Source of the DNA: Clostridium sp. 'deep sea'
Lineage (GTDB): Bacteria > Bacillota > UBA994 > PWPR01
NCBI RefSeq assembly: GCF_014931565.1
Contig: NZ_CP063353.1
Coordinates: 2,852,001 to 2,916,000 of the forward strand
DNA: 64,000 nt
Reading direction: 5' to 3'
Of the stretch, positions 50,028 through 64,000 are shown piece by piece. Within the stretch, counting starts at the first letter, position 1, and each line of letters starts with the position of its first letter. The translations under genes were made by a program, and so were the position numbers. The notes under the pieces are model-generated. The model was not told the DNA's origin, ran no database searches, and saw only the letters and a program-made list of their open reading frames with translations.

Positions 50028-51833
50028 ATGAAATCATTTATAATTACCGACATTGGCAGTACAACTACTAAAGCGTTATGGATAGCTAATAAAAATGGCA
50101 GATATAGATTGTTAGGAAGGGCAGAATCACCAACAACAGTAGAATCCCCTTACGAAGACGTAACTATTGGGGTAAGTAGAGCATTAAAAAAACTAGAGAA
50201 ACAGTGTAATCAGCAATTTGAAGATAGCAACAACATAGTAGTGCCAACTGTTGAATACTATTCGTCTAGTAGCGCTGGAGGAGGATTACAAGTATTAGTC
50301 ATTGGTCTATTTAGTAAAGTAACTGCTATAAGTGCTCAAAAAGCAGCCTTAGGAGCAGGGGCAATACTGCTTGATGTTATCTCTAATGATGATAAAAGAA
50401 CATTGTTTGAAAGAATAGAAATAATACGTCAAATTCGTCCAGACATGATTTTATTAACTGGTGGATTAGACGGAGGCGATACCGATTTTGTAGTTGAGTT
50501 TTCAGATGTTATAAACTCTGCAAACCCACAACCACGCTTTGGGGAGACCTTAAAATTACCTGTAATATTTGCAGGTAATAAAAACGCTATCCCCCTAATT
50601 AAAGATACCTTAGGAGATAACTTCGATTTACATATAACAGATAATATCCGTCCGGAAATGGATTTAGAGAACCTCCAGCCGGCCCGTAGAGAACTGCATG
50701 AGTTGTTCTTAAGCCATGTTATGCAACAGGCACCAGGCTACCCTAAAGTAACTAAAGCTGTTAAGGCCGATATAATGCCTACTCCTTTGGCTTTTGGCTA
50801 CATAATATCCGAGCTCAGTAGACAAAAAAAAGTAAATATATTATCAATGGATATAGGAGGTGCAACAACAGATATATTCTCTGTGATTAACAATAACTTT
50901 AATCGTACAGTTAGTGCTAACTATGGTATGTCATATAGTGTGGCTAATGTTATGCAGCAATGTGGTATTCAAAACATAAAAAGATGGTTACCTTTTGAAA
51001 TTGATAATGTAGTGTTAGAGGATATAATTGGCCAAAAAATGCTATATCCAACTAGCCTGCCTAACACCGTATTGCATTTAATGGTTGAGCAAGCAGTTGC
51101 CCGAGAAGCAATAAAATTATCAGTAAAACATCACAGTGATTTAATTAGAGAACTACCTCAAAAAAGAGATAGAGGATTAAAAAAACTACTGAATCAATCT
51201 AGAAAAAAAGAAAAATGGCATGAAACTAAAAGCCTAATAGATATGAGCGATATAGGCTTAATTATTGGAAGTGGAGGAGTATTGTCGCATGCTCCTAAGC
51301 GTAATCAGGCAGCTCTAATGCTCATAGACTCTTGCAAACCCCAAGGGGTAACCCGTTTAGCTGTTGACAGTGTGTTTATGATGCCTCACTTAGGTGTTTT
51401 AGCTCAAAACCACCCCGAGATAGCCCTACAAGTTTTAAATGATGATTGCTTTATACCATTAGGTACGGTAATCAGTGGCACAGGTAACCTTAAAAAAGGA
51501 GAAAAAGCAGCGGTAGTTTCAGGCGAAATAAGTGGCAAACCTCTTAAACAGATTGTAAATGCAGGAGAGCTAAAGTGTATAAAATTGACTAATGCTTGTA
51601 ATCTAGAGTTAAAAATTGAGTGTTATAAAGGTGTGACTATCGGGAAAGACAAAAAGCAAGTTCTTAATGTATTAGGTGATGTTGTGGGTCTTATTATAGA
51701 TATGAGAGATTGCTGTCAACAAAATCTAACTGCAAATACTAATGAAGAACATGTGCTAGCGATTAATGCATTTACCCAGGCTGAAATAAATGAAGCGAGG
51801 AGGTTAGCTAATGAAATTAGTAGAGATTACTAG
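50028..51833 (+). CDS. MutL/GlmL-family ASKHA ATPase-like protein, no mutase nearby
   Basis: 601 residues, GGAAGGAGAG ribosome site. The nucleotide fold opens with DIGSTTTKALWI and has LTGGLDGGDTDFVVEF and LSMDIGGATTDIFSV, which are the marks of the GlmL/MutL family. In known operons this protein stands next to B12-dependent glutamate or ornithine/lysine aminomutases and may repair or load cofactor. No mutase subunit or B12-binding domain lies in this window. It overlaps the next gene by 23 bases and probably forms an operon with 51811, 52908 and 53938. The family call is good; its role here is open. Confidence 0.8.
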   Translation: MKSFIITDIGSTTTKALWIANKNGRYRLLGRAESPTTVESPYEDVTIGVSRALKKLEKQCNQQFEDSNNIVVPTVEYYSSSSAGGGLQVLVIGLFSKVTAISAQKAALGAGAILLDVISNDDKRTLFERIEIIRQIRPDMILLTGGLDGGDTDFVVEFSDVINSANPQPRFGETLKLPVIFAGNKNAIPLIKDTLGDNFDLHITDNIRPEMDLENLQPARRELHELFLSHVMQQAPGYPKVTKAVKADIMPTPLAFGYIISELSRQKKVNILSMDIGGATTDIFSVINNNFNRTVSANYGMSYSVANVMQQCGIQNIKRWLPFEIDNVVLEDIIGQKMLYPTSLPNTVLHLMVEQAVAREAIKLSVKHHSDLIRELPQKRDRGLKKLLNQSRKKEKWHETKSLIDMSDIGLIIGSGGVLSHAPKRNQAALMLIDSCKPQGVTRLAVDSVFMMPHLGVLAQNHPEIALQVLNDDCFIPLGTVISGTGNLKKGEKAAVVSGEISGKPLKQIVNAGELKCIKLTNACNLELKIECYKGVTIGKDKKQVLNVLGDVVGLIIDMRDCCQQNLTANTNEEHVLAINAFTQAEINEARRLANEISRDY

Positions 51834-52893
51834 AAAACGCAAACTACCTTATGCTGGTTCAGTAATGGTTGAACTGGGGCAACAAGTTAGCAATACAGAT
51901 TTAGTTGCTCAAATGAACTATTTTCCAGGACTTGTTAAAAAATTAAATGTAGCTAAATCCCTATCAATAAATCCTCAAAAGCTTATCGATGTTATATGCG
52001 TAGAACAAGGAAAATTAGTTAAAGAAGGGGAGTTAATTGCATTTAACTCTAGATGGCACAGAGCACAGTTTATGAAAGCCCCCCAGAGTGGAATCATTGG
52101 TATGATATCTAGACACTTAGGTATTGTGTACTTAAGAAAGTTAATCAAGTACAACACCAATACTTATGAAGTTTTTAATATTGAGCAACTACTCGATTCA
52201 AACTCTCGTTTTGCCAAAAAGAGTATCCTAGTAAATGTTGGTGACTCAGTATCGCCTGGTCAGATTATTGCTAACTTAATGTACTCAAAAGGCAGATTTA
52301 AAATAAAATATGTAACAACAAATCTCTTTGGTACTGTGGTTGAAATAAAGAATAATATAATAACCATCAAAAACTCTCAAAAAAGCCCAAAAAAATATGC
52401 TTATTTATCTGGAACAGTAACTGAGATAGAGCCTAACTGGTCTGTTACAATTAAATCGGAGGCCTATAAACTAACTGGGGTATATGGTCTAGGTGGAGAA
52501 ATAAGCGGTCAATTACGAATAATAAAAAGCCCAAAATTAACAGTAGAACAGCTAACTGAACAAGATAAAAGCAAAATAATACTTACACAAGGGTTTATAA
52601 CTAAAGCTGTATTATTAAAATCTAAAGAGATAGGTGTAGCTGCTATTATTGCATCAAGCTGTAATTTGGCTACCCTTAGAGAATATGCAGGTAAAAACTT
52701 TATACCTGGTATAACTGGTAGTGAAGATATCACTACAGGGGTTGTGTTGTTAAAAGGGTTTAACATAAGTGAGCTAAATAAAGAAGTGTTCAGTGAATTG
52801 CAAAACTACAATAACTGTGAATGTTCTATTAATGGGACAACTCATATACGAGCAGGTGCTATACGACCGGAGATACTAATTTTTCCAAAATAA
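51811..52893 (+). CDS. Unknown protein with two lipoyl/biotinyl-like beta segments
   Basis: 360 residues, GAGGAGG ribosome site inside the end of the MutL-like gene. Two regions look like a lipoyl-type hammerhead: about 60-115 (VCVEQGKLVKEGELIAF then APQSGIIGMIS) and 140-190 (VNVGDSVSPGQIIANL then NLFGTVVEIKNNI). No lysine at the usual lipoate or biotin position can be named. Residues about 240-325 form a separate domain (IGVAAIIASS, GVVLLKGF). The C-terminus is IRAGAIRPEILIF. I do not recognise the family. Its coupling to the MutL-like gene suggests a shared complex. Confidence 0.55.
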   Translation: MKLVEITRKRKLPYAGSVMVELGQQVSNTDLVAQMNYFPGLVKKLNVAKSLSINPQKLIDVICVEQGKLVKEGELIAFNSRWHRAQFMKAPQSGIIGMISRHLGIVYLRKLIKYNTNTYEVFNIEQLLDSNSRFAKKSILVNVGDSVSPGQIIANLMYSKGRFKIKYVTTNLFGTVVEIKNNIITIKNSQKSPKKYAYLSGTVTEIEPNWSVTIKSEAYKLTGVYGLGGEISGQLRIIKSPKLTVEQLTEQDKSKIILTQGFITKAVLLKSKEIGVAAIIASSCNLATLREYAGKNFIPGITGSEDITTGVVLLKGFNISELNKEVFSELQNYNNCECSINGTTHIRAGAIRPEILIFPK

Positions 52894-52907
52894 CAGGAGT
52901 TGATGCT

Positions 52908-53906
52908 ATGAAACTAAATTTATTTTGTATGAAAGGTAATGAATTCTATAACACAAATAAAAAGCTGCTACTATGCCCTAACTTTAAACGCTTACTATCT
53001 CAAATTAATGATTTTTCCGAGTTAAATAATAAACAAGTAGAATTATTTACAAAGCATGGATGGCTAACAAAAGAGAATGACATTGTGAAGTCTACATTTC
53101 CAATACTAGATACAAACAATTGCATTGCTATAGAAAAACGAGTTGAAGACTGGTTACCAACTACAATTGAGCTACTTAGTAAAAGCCTTAGCGAACTTAA
53201 AGATCTCTTAAAAAACCAATATAGTAGTTATATTCATAACATTGTTTTGCATATAATTTTAGATTCTTTGTGGCAACAACTTTGGTTGAAAATCATTAAA
53301 CCAGTTAAAAAGGGATGCATTGTACTAGTTAAAGAAGAACACGAGCTTAATGCCCTATTCACTAATATCGCAGTACTTAATAATAATTTGATTATGTTAT
53401 ATGGAGAGACGTCTTTACAACACAATAACAAAATGATGTGTAATAAATTAAACAACAAGTATATGATAAGGCTACTCTGTAGTGTAGATAATTCATGGTT
53501 AGTTTATCCATATGACCAACAAGAGTTCATATTAATGGAAATGAATCTTGTAAAGAGAATGAAAATAAAGGGTAGTATTGAGGACTATTTTAAATTAACA
53601 ATACCAATAGTAAACAAAAAAATGATTACAGAAATGTTATCAGTACTAAAGCAAGTATCAGTAATTGGTTATAACCAGTTAAAAATCCTAATAAAAATAC
53701 TTAATAAAAATAACAGAACCAGCTATATAGGACTTGATTGTGTATATCAGGAGGATTACTTACAGGCTTCATTCTTTGTAATAAAACATGCTATAGTTAA
53801 AGCCCTTATTTGCAATGATTGTATACCTGATTTTGTAGCAGTTCCATATTTAAATGAGCTAACTACTCGTTTACTTTATAAAAATGTAAGTTTAACAGAT
53901 ATGTAA
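52908..53906 (+). CDS. Unknown protein, first of a diverged paralogous pair
   Basis: 332 residues, GGAGTTG ribosome site. I do not recognise the family. The motif order is the same as in the next protein: a short winged-helix-like part ending in STFPIL, a long helix, NIVLHIILDSLWQQLW, then GCIVLVKEEHE. A helical C-terminal part ends in IPDFVAVPYLN. Lys/Asn-rich. It lies 15 bases after the lipoyl-like gene and 32 before its paralogue. Confidence 0.55.
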   Translation: MKLNLFCMKGNEFYNTNKKLLLCPNFKRLLSQINDFSELNNKQVELFTKHGWLTKENDIVKSTFPILDTNNCIAIEKRVEDWLPTTIELLSKSLSELKDLLKNQYSSYIHNIVLHIILDSLWQQLWLKIIKPVKKGCIVLVKEEHELNALFTNIAVLNNNLIMLYGETSLQHNNKMMCNKLNNKYMIRLLCSVDNSWLVYPYDQQEFILMEMNLVKRMKIKGSIEDYFKLTIPIVNKKMITEMLSVLKQVSVIGYNQLKILIKILNKNNRTSYIGLDCVYQEDYLQASFFVIKHAIVKALICNDCIPDFVAVPYLNELTTRLLYKNVSLTDM

Positions 53907-53937
53907 AACTTAGTAATATAAAGAAAGGCGATAAAGA

Positions 53938-54882
53938 ATGTATAGATTCATATATCAAATATATAATAAAAAAAGCTTTTTAAGCAACTATCACAACCTT
54001 CTATCTTTAAATATTAATCAGCAAGATTTTGAGGCTGTAGCAGGTTTACCTAATACAGCAACAGCTCTTCGCATTGAAATCATTAGTGCATTACAAAAAA
54101 GTGATCTATTGATAGAATGTGAAACAGGTTTTGTACCAACTTTTCCAATCCTAACTCCATTATTGGGTAACAAAATAGCAAGTTATATAAAAAAATACTG
54201 TCAAGAAGCAGCAAGTAAAATAACGGCTCAGCTAGGTGACAAAATTGCTAAGTCTTATCGTGCTACTTTACTAATTAATATTACACTTGGTTACTTATGG
54301 CAGGCTATTCTCAATAGAAAATGCAAGACAGGATCCACTGGAAGTATAGTGTTATTAAGAGAGTGTGAAAATAACCCTACATTATATATAGACGGAATTG
54401 GTCCTGGATTAGGTTCATATATAACATGGGCCAAAACCCCTTTGCAAAAAAATAATAAACAACTTAACATTGCCTTTGGTGATAAACATGTAAAGAATAC
54501 CTTTCATTCAATTAAACAAGATGGAAGTATGATACCTTATGGCAATGCAAGAGAAAAGCTTACCGCACTTAAAATAGCACAATTAACGAGTGACCCAAAC
54601 AACCCTGTGAGTAGGTTACTATTAGCTGAACCAGGTATTACCCCTCATATAATAAAGCAGCTAAAACATGATCTAGTAGACTTAAGTATTATAGGTGTAG
54701 AATCAATTGAGCAAATAGCAAAAGTTAGCCAGCAAGCATATACTAACCTTATGAAGAATGGTATAGTAAGTAAAATCTACTTTACTCAAGCTATGTATTA
54801 TGTATATAGTAATGAACTGGTAAAACAGCTTATTAACATTGGGTACATGCCAAAACTCAGGGCTATACCAACTCTAGTTTAA
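53938..54882 (+). CDS. Unknown protein, second of a diverged paralogous pair
   Basis: 314 residues, AAAGGCG ribosome site. It shares with the preceding protein VPTFPILTPLL (versus STFPIL), INITLGYLWQAIL (versus HIILDSLWQQLW), GSIVLLRECE (versus GCIVLVKEEHE) and a matching C-terminus (GYMPKLRAIPTLV versus CIPDFVAVPYLN). The two were therefore probably made by tandem duplication. A Gly/Pro-rich loop (IDGIGPGLGSY) at about 153 could bind a ligand. Function unknown. Last gene of the operon, 70 bases before the rRNA promoter. Confidence 0.55.
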   Translation: MYRFIYQIYNKKSFLSNYHNLLSLNINQQDFEAVAGLPNTATALRIEIISALQKSDLLIECETGFVPTFPILTPLLGNKIASYIKKYCQEAASKITAQLGDKIAKSYRATLLINITLGYLWQAILNRKCKTGSTGSIVLLRECENNPTLYIDGIGPGLGSYITWAKTPLQKNNKQLNIAFGDKHVKNTFHSIKQDGSMIPYGNAREKLTALKIAQLTSDPNNPVSRLLLAEPGITPHIIKQLKHDLVDLSIIGVESIEQIAKVSQQAYTNLMKNGIVSKIYFTQAMYYVYSNELVKQLINIGYMPKLRAIPTLV

Positions 54883-54951
54883 GATTTATATTGTATAAAC
54901 AATGTTTATCATAATATTATAAAAAGATATTAAAAAATACTAAAATTGTTC

Positions 54952-54980
54952 TTGACAATAGTGGTGGCGGGTGATATTAT
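54952..54980 (+). promoter_or_regulatory. rRNA operon 1 promoter
   Basis: TTGACA and TATTAT with a 17-base spacer. The same sequence recurs in front of the second rRNA operon. A boxA-like antitermination motif (GAACATTGAGAA) follows in the leader at about 55019. Confidence 0.85.
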
Positions 54981-55087
54981 ATACAAGTCGCCGAAAGCGG
55001 GGACGAAAAAAGAGAGTAGAACATTGAGAATTAAATAGTAGTAGAATAGGGCTCTTAAAAAAGTAACAAAGTCAGTAACGTTAAAAG

Positions 55088-59620
<4,533 letters not shown>

Positions 59621-59650
59621 AATTTCTATGTAGTTTTCAGTGTTCTATGA

Positions 59651-59768
59651 AAACCGCTGAAAATGCACGCTCTCTGCGTTGTACGATTGTTTATTCATTC
59701 AGCATACAACTTGTATAGCTTTATTTCATAAACAATCTAGCGCCTTGACAGCATACATTTTCAACAAT
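59651..59768 (+). repeat. MITE-like element, left of the 5S gene
   Basis: A 118-base segment with ends AAACCGCTGAAAATGC and CATTTTCAACAAT, which are themselves imperfect inverted repeats. It matches the segment 59973-60092 in inverted orientation: 28 of 31 bases at the outer end and 27 of 31 at the inner end, with a more diverged middle. Confidence 0.75.
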
Positions 59769-59793
59769 TTTCAACTTAGAGCATTAACAAGTT

Positions 59794-59910
59794 TATGGCG
59801 GCGATGGCAAAGGGGTCACACCTGTTCCCTTACCGAACACAGAAGTTAAGCCCTTTAGCGCCGATGGTACTTGGCTGGTGACGGCCTGGGAGAGTAGGAC
59901 GCTGCCATAT
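59794..59910 (+). rRNA. 5S ribosomal RNA
   Basis: About 117 bases with the usual CACACCTGTTCCCTTACCGA region and the GGGAGAGTAGGACGCTGCC end. It follows the 23S gene by about 170 bases, including the left repeat. Confidence 0.93.
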
Positions 59911-59918
59911 TAAATTTA

Positions 59919-59952
59919 GAAAAAGACTGTACGATATGTGCAGTCTTTTTTC
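59919..59952 (+). terminator. Terminator of rRNA operon 1
   Basis: AAAAAGACTGTAC pairs with GTGCAGTCTTTTT over a five-base loop and T-run. Confidence 0.85.
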
Positions 59953-59972
59953 TAGTTGGCTCTGGTGTGGGA

Positions 59973-60092
59973 ATTGCTGAAAATGTTTTCTGTCAAGGCG
60001 CTTAAAATTTAACAGCTGTGCGTAATACATAGCGTATGCGTGCAGTTGATAAATTTTTTTGCAACGCGGAGAGAGAGCATTTTCAGCGGTTT
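59973..60092 (-). repeat. MITE-like element, right of the 5S gene, inverted copy
   Basis: Inverted relative to 59651-59768 with nearly the same length (120 versus 118 bases). It joins directly to a 5S fragment. The ends GCTGAAAATG and CATTTTCAGC are terminal inverted repeats. Confidence 0.75.
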
Positions 60093-60165
60093 CCGTTAAG
60101 TACTTTAGCGCCGATGGTCACTTGGCTGGTGACGGCCTGGGAGAGTAGGACGCTGCCATATTAAA
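60093..60165 (+). pseudogene. Truncated 5S rRNA copy
   Basis: Contains the 3' two-thirds of a 5S gene, from GTTAAGTACTTTAGCGCCG to the GACGCTGCC end, with a few differences. The 5' part is replaced by the right repeat. It retains a terminator. Confidence 0.85.
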
Positions 60166-60171
60166 TTTCTT

Positions 60172-60206
60172 AAAAGAGTATTTGCATATGCTAATACTCT
60201 TTTTTC
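60172..60206 (+). terminator. Terminator after the truncated 5S copy
   Basis: AAAAGAGTATT pairs with AATACTCTTTTTT around about ten bases. Confidence 0.8.
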
Positions 60207-60207
60207 G

Positions 60208-60842
60208 TTATTTCCACGAATGATTTTTGGAACAAAATATCTTACCTTTACCCATCTATAATTAACGCTAGCTCTGCGTCATACGAGCTAATTTTCTAAA
60301 AAATACTGCAACGTATAATCTTTGTAGAGAATTCTCTCTATTCCTGAATCTAGCTTGTAAGTCATCGCATAATGATAGCTTTAAGGCTGTTGAGAGTATA
60401 GAAATACCATACTAACTGTACCTATGTAGGGAATGTGCCTCCGTGCCGTTCCATGTTTGGCATTACCTAAACGTACCAAGCAGGAGCTAATCAAAAGAAC
60501 ATCCCTATACCTCTCTGGTGGTACATTTTATGAGGACTTACCTTAGATAGTAGCTTCTTCACAGCTTTAAGAAAACACTTCTCCTCGTGATATAATTTTT
60601 TTAATCAATAGTCAGCCATAAGTCATGTTGTTTAGTTAACACAAAAGGGGGGCTCCCTCCAGATTATAATAATATAATGCATATAGAACTTCTAGGTAGT
60701 TAGCTTGTGTAGTTATGTTGTCTGGTATAACGGCAACTATGCTAATATTAGCTATGTCCTAAATACATTACATTCGTAGAAAAACCAGCCTAGTTCAGAT
60801 ATTACGAAAACATATCAGTTACCGAATCTTATGTTATGCATT
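60208..60842. other. Intergenic stretch between rRNA operon 1 and the toxin-antitoxin pair
   Basis: About 630 bases with no gene I can support. The minus-strand reading near 60420-60500 has short coding-like pieces broken by stops, possibly a decayed gene, but I cannot name it. A short palindrome AGAGAATTCTCT is at about 60331. Confidence 0.4.
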
Positions 60843-60876
60843 TTGCTGTAAAATTTAACGTTTTATTTTACAGCAA
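60843..60876. promoter_or_regulatory. Operator/promoter of the toxin-antitoxin operon
   Basis: A 12-base perfect inverted repeat (TTGCTGTAAAAT and its complement) with ten bases between. A TATAAT lies at 60884-60889, just downstream, so binding would block transcription. Autoregulation by antitoxin-toxin complex is normal for this family. Confidence 0.6.
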
Positions 60877-60913
60877 GTTTGTATATAATATAAATAAAGA
60901 GGAGGGATTTAAC

Positions 60914-61162
60914 ATGCCTAATATAATGCCTGTATCTGATCTTCGTAATTATACCGATGTATTAAAAAATGTAGATGTAGATTCACCTGTTTTTTTAACT
61001 AAAAATGGCAGAGGTCGTTACGTAATTGTTGATATAAAAGAATATGAAAAACAAGAGGCAAAGCTTAAGCTCTTGGCTATGCTTCAAGAGAGCGAAGAAT
61101 CAGTAAAGAATGGTGATGAGTGGTTAACATTAAATCAAGTAAAAAAAGACTTAGAGGTCTAA
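60914..61162 (+). CDS. Antitoxin, Phd/YefM family
   Basis: 82 residues from ATG 60914 with GAGGAGGGA upstream; an ATG at 60836 would place the operator inside the gene and is less likely. The Phd/YefM N-terminus is MPVSDLRNYTDVLKNV with SPVFLTKNGRGRYVIVDIKEYE. The C-terminus is helical and should wrap the toxin. It directly precedes the toxin gene. Confidence 0.88.
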   Translation: MPNIMPVSDLRNYTDVLKNVDVDSPVFLTKNGRGRYVIVDIKEYEKQEAKLKLLAMLQESEESVKNGDEWLTLNQVKKDLEV

Positions 61163-61163
61163 A

Positions 61164-61493
61164 ATGCTTAAATTGCGCTTTAGCCCACTAGCTAGTAAAG
61201 ATTTAAACGAGATTAATCAATATATAATAGAAGATACCTGTGATGAGCGTGTTGCTAACAAAACTCTAAATAACATCTTAAGCAAGGCCTTATTATTGGA
61301 GAACTTGCCGTTAATGGGTAATAGCTTAAAAGCCAAAATAGATATGGCGACAGATTATCGTTATTTAGTGGCAGGGTCATATTTACTGTTTTATAAAGTA
61401 GAAAAAGAGTTTATTTCTATTTATAGAGTAATTCATAGTAGAAGGGATTTTGTAAAAGTATTATTTGAGAATGATAGACAAGGCAGTTTGTAG
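61164..61493 (+). CDS. Toxin, RelE/ParE family
   Basis: 109 residues, starting two bases after the antitoxin stop. The fold reads FSPLASKDLNEINQYI, a beta sheet YRYLVAGSYLLFYKV, and IYRVIHSRRDF. The Arg/Tyr positions suit ParE/RelE proteins, which cut mRNA at the ribosome or poison gyrase; sequence alone does not decide which. Confidence 0.85.
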   Translation: MLKLRFSPLASKDLNEINQYIIEDTCDERVANKTLNNILSKALLLENLPLMGNSLKAKIDMATDYRYLVAGSYLLFYKVEKEFISIYRVIHSRRDFVKVLFENDRQGSL

Positions 61494-61858
61494 ATTACTG
61501 TCTTATCTCTGTTATCTCTACTTAGTACTATTAAGCTACTGCTAATGTGTTTTTAAACATAACCTTTTGTAGTTGGTAATGAAATCTCTATACTCTATCT
61601 GTTATATTATAAGAGACTAGCTTATATAGTAGGTAATTAGCTATAGTTTATATAATAGTGAACTGCTTATAATAGCCCATACCCCTTAAAGATAATAATT
61701 AAAAATTATAAATAAATAATTTCTTAATCTTAAACAAATACTAGTATAGAATAGCCAAATATTATTGCCTATAGATTAAGCTAAACCAGTGTGATATAAA
61801 CATAATTCAGGTTAACTTAAGGTTATATGAATTAATTTATAAAAAACATTAATTAATC
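61494..61858. other. Intergenic stretch before rRNA operon 2
   Basis: About 365 bases, A+T-rich, no gene seen. A short stem at the toxin stop (AAGGCAGT, ACTGTCTT) may act as a weak terminator. Nothing else stands out. Confidence 0.5.
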
Positions 61859-61859
61859 C

Positions 61860-61888
61860 TTGACAATAGTGGTGGCGGGTGATATTAT
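61860..61888 (+). promoter_or_regulatory. rRNA operon 2 promoter
   Basis: Identical to the operon 1 promoter (TTGACA, 17 bases, TATTAT). The region of identity begins at about 61859. Confidence 0.85.
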
Positions 61889-61995
61889 ATACAAGTCGCC
61901 GAAAGCGGGGACGAAAAAAGAGAGTAGAACATTGAGAATTAAATAGTAGTAGAATAGGGCTCTTAAAAAAGTAACAAAGTCAGTAACGTTAAAAG

Positions 61996-63520
<1,525 letters not shown>

Positions 63521-63603
63521 AGACTAAGAAAACTATTCTACACTATTTAATTCTGAGGGTTGTACCCTCTTTATTTTACAGAACATTGAAAACTGCATAG
63601 AGA

Positions 63604-64000
63604 GGTCAAGTAAAAAAGAGCATATGGCGGATGCCTAGGCGCCAAGAGTCGAAGAAGGACGTAGCCAGCAACGATAAGCTGTGGGGAGCTGCAAGCAAGC
63701 GTTAAATCCACAGATTTCCGAATGGGGAAACCCAGTGGGTAGAAGGCCCACTACCGCTAAGTGAACAAAATAGCTTAGTAGGAGGCAACCAGGAGAACTG
63801 AACCATCTAAGTATCCTGAGGAAGAGAAAGAAACATCGATTCCCTGAGTAGCGGCGAGCGGAAGGGGAAGAGCCCAAACCAAGTACTTGTACTTGGGGTT
63901 GAGGACTCCAATAATCGAGTGGAATCTAATTGAATGGGAAGGGAAGCCCAGCCGTAGAGCGTGATAGCCGCGTAAATGAAAGAGGAAGCAAGAGTGGAGT
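63604..64000 (+). rRNA. 23S ribosomal RNA, operon 2, 5' part
   Basis: The first 397 bases match operon 1 with no difference I could see. The gene continues beyond the window. Confidence 0.93.

Noticed and set aside
50028-51833. Calling this glutamate mutase or DNA-repair MutL
   Set aside because: It is the GlmL-type ASKHA accessory family, not the repair MutL, and no mutase subunits lie next to it.

Overview
The window comes from a low-GC, Gram-positive-type anaerobe, most likely a member of the Clostridia (or a sister class such as Natranaerobiia). I base this on the A+T-rich coding style, strong GGAGG ribosome sites, AUG/UUG/GUG starts, a coenzyme-B12-dependent ribonucleotide reductase, a membrane pyrophosphatase of the K+-dependent type, WhiA, an S-layer-homology protein and a MutL/GlmL-type protein. 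The genus cannot be named from the sequence alone.

Layout. (1) About 1-6690: the right end of a prophage. Tail genes, an XkdX-like small protein, holin and amidase come first, followed by a cargo segment (two unknown genes, one with a holin-like membrane domain, and a PIN-domain protein). The prophage ends inside a CpaF/TadA-type pilus ATPase gene, of which only the 3' part is left (6696-7061). (2) 7064-16117: the rest of a Tad/Flp-like pilus cluster: two TadB/TadC-type membrane proteins, a small prepilin, two pseudopilin-like proteins, an SLH-domain protein and a 1569-residue secreted protein. (3) 17172-36857: housekeeping genes: thrC-thrB, nrdJ, a bpsA-like aminopropyltransferase, whiA, the glycolytic operon gap-pgk-tpiA-gpmI-eno, secG, hppA, a HAD phosphatase, rnr and a polysaccharide deacetylase. 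(4) 37036-49488: mixed genes: a YihY/BrkB protein, an O-methyltransferase, a frameshifted D-cysteine desulfhydrase-like gene, a DUF6512 protein, a pentapeptide-repeat protein, glnS, a lipoprotein, a PrcB-like protein, an arginine-deiminase-family gene broken by a 26-bp tandem duplication, and a split FtsX-type ABC transporter. (5) 50028-54882: a four-gene operon of a MutL/GlmL-like ASKHA protein plus three proteins I cannot name, two of which are diverged paralogues. (6) 54951-64000: two direct rRNA operons. The first is complete (16S-23S-5S); the second runs off the window in its 23S. Between them lie a truncated 5S copy, two inverted MITE-like repeats around the 5S gene, and a Phd/YefM-ParE/RelE toxin-antitoxin pair.

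The strongest candidates for something undescribed are the prophage cargo pair at 4010-5433, the orphan MutL-like operon at 50028-54882, the prophage that splits the pilus ATPase gene, and the inverted-repeat structure around the 5S gene. All functions are read from sequence motifs without database searches. Names given as family-like are inferences.
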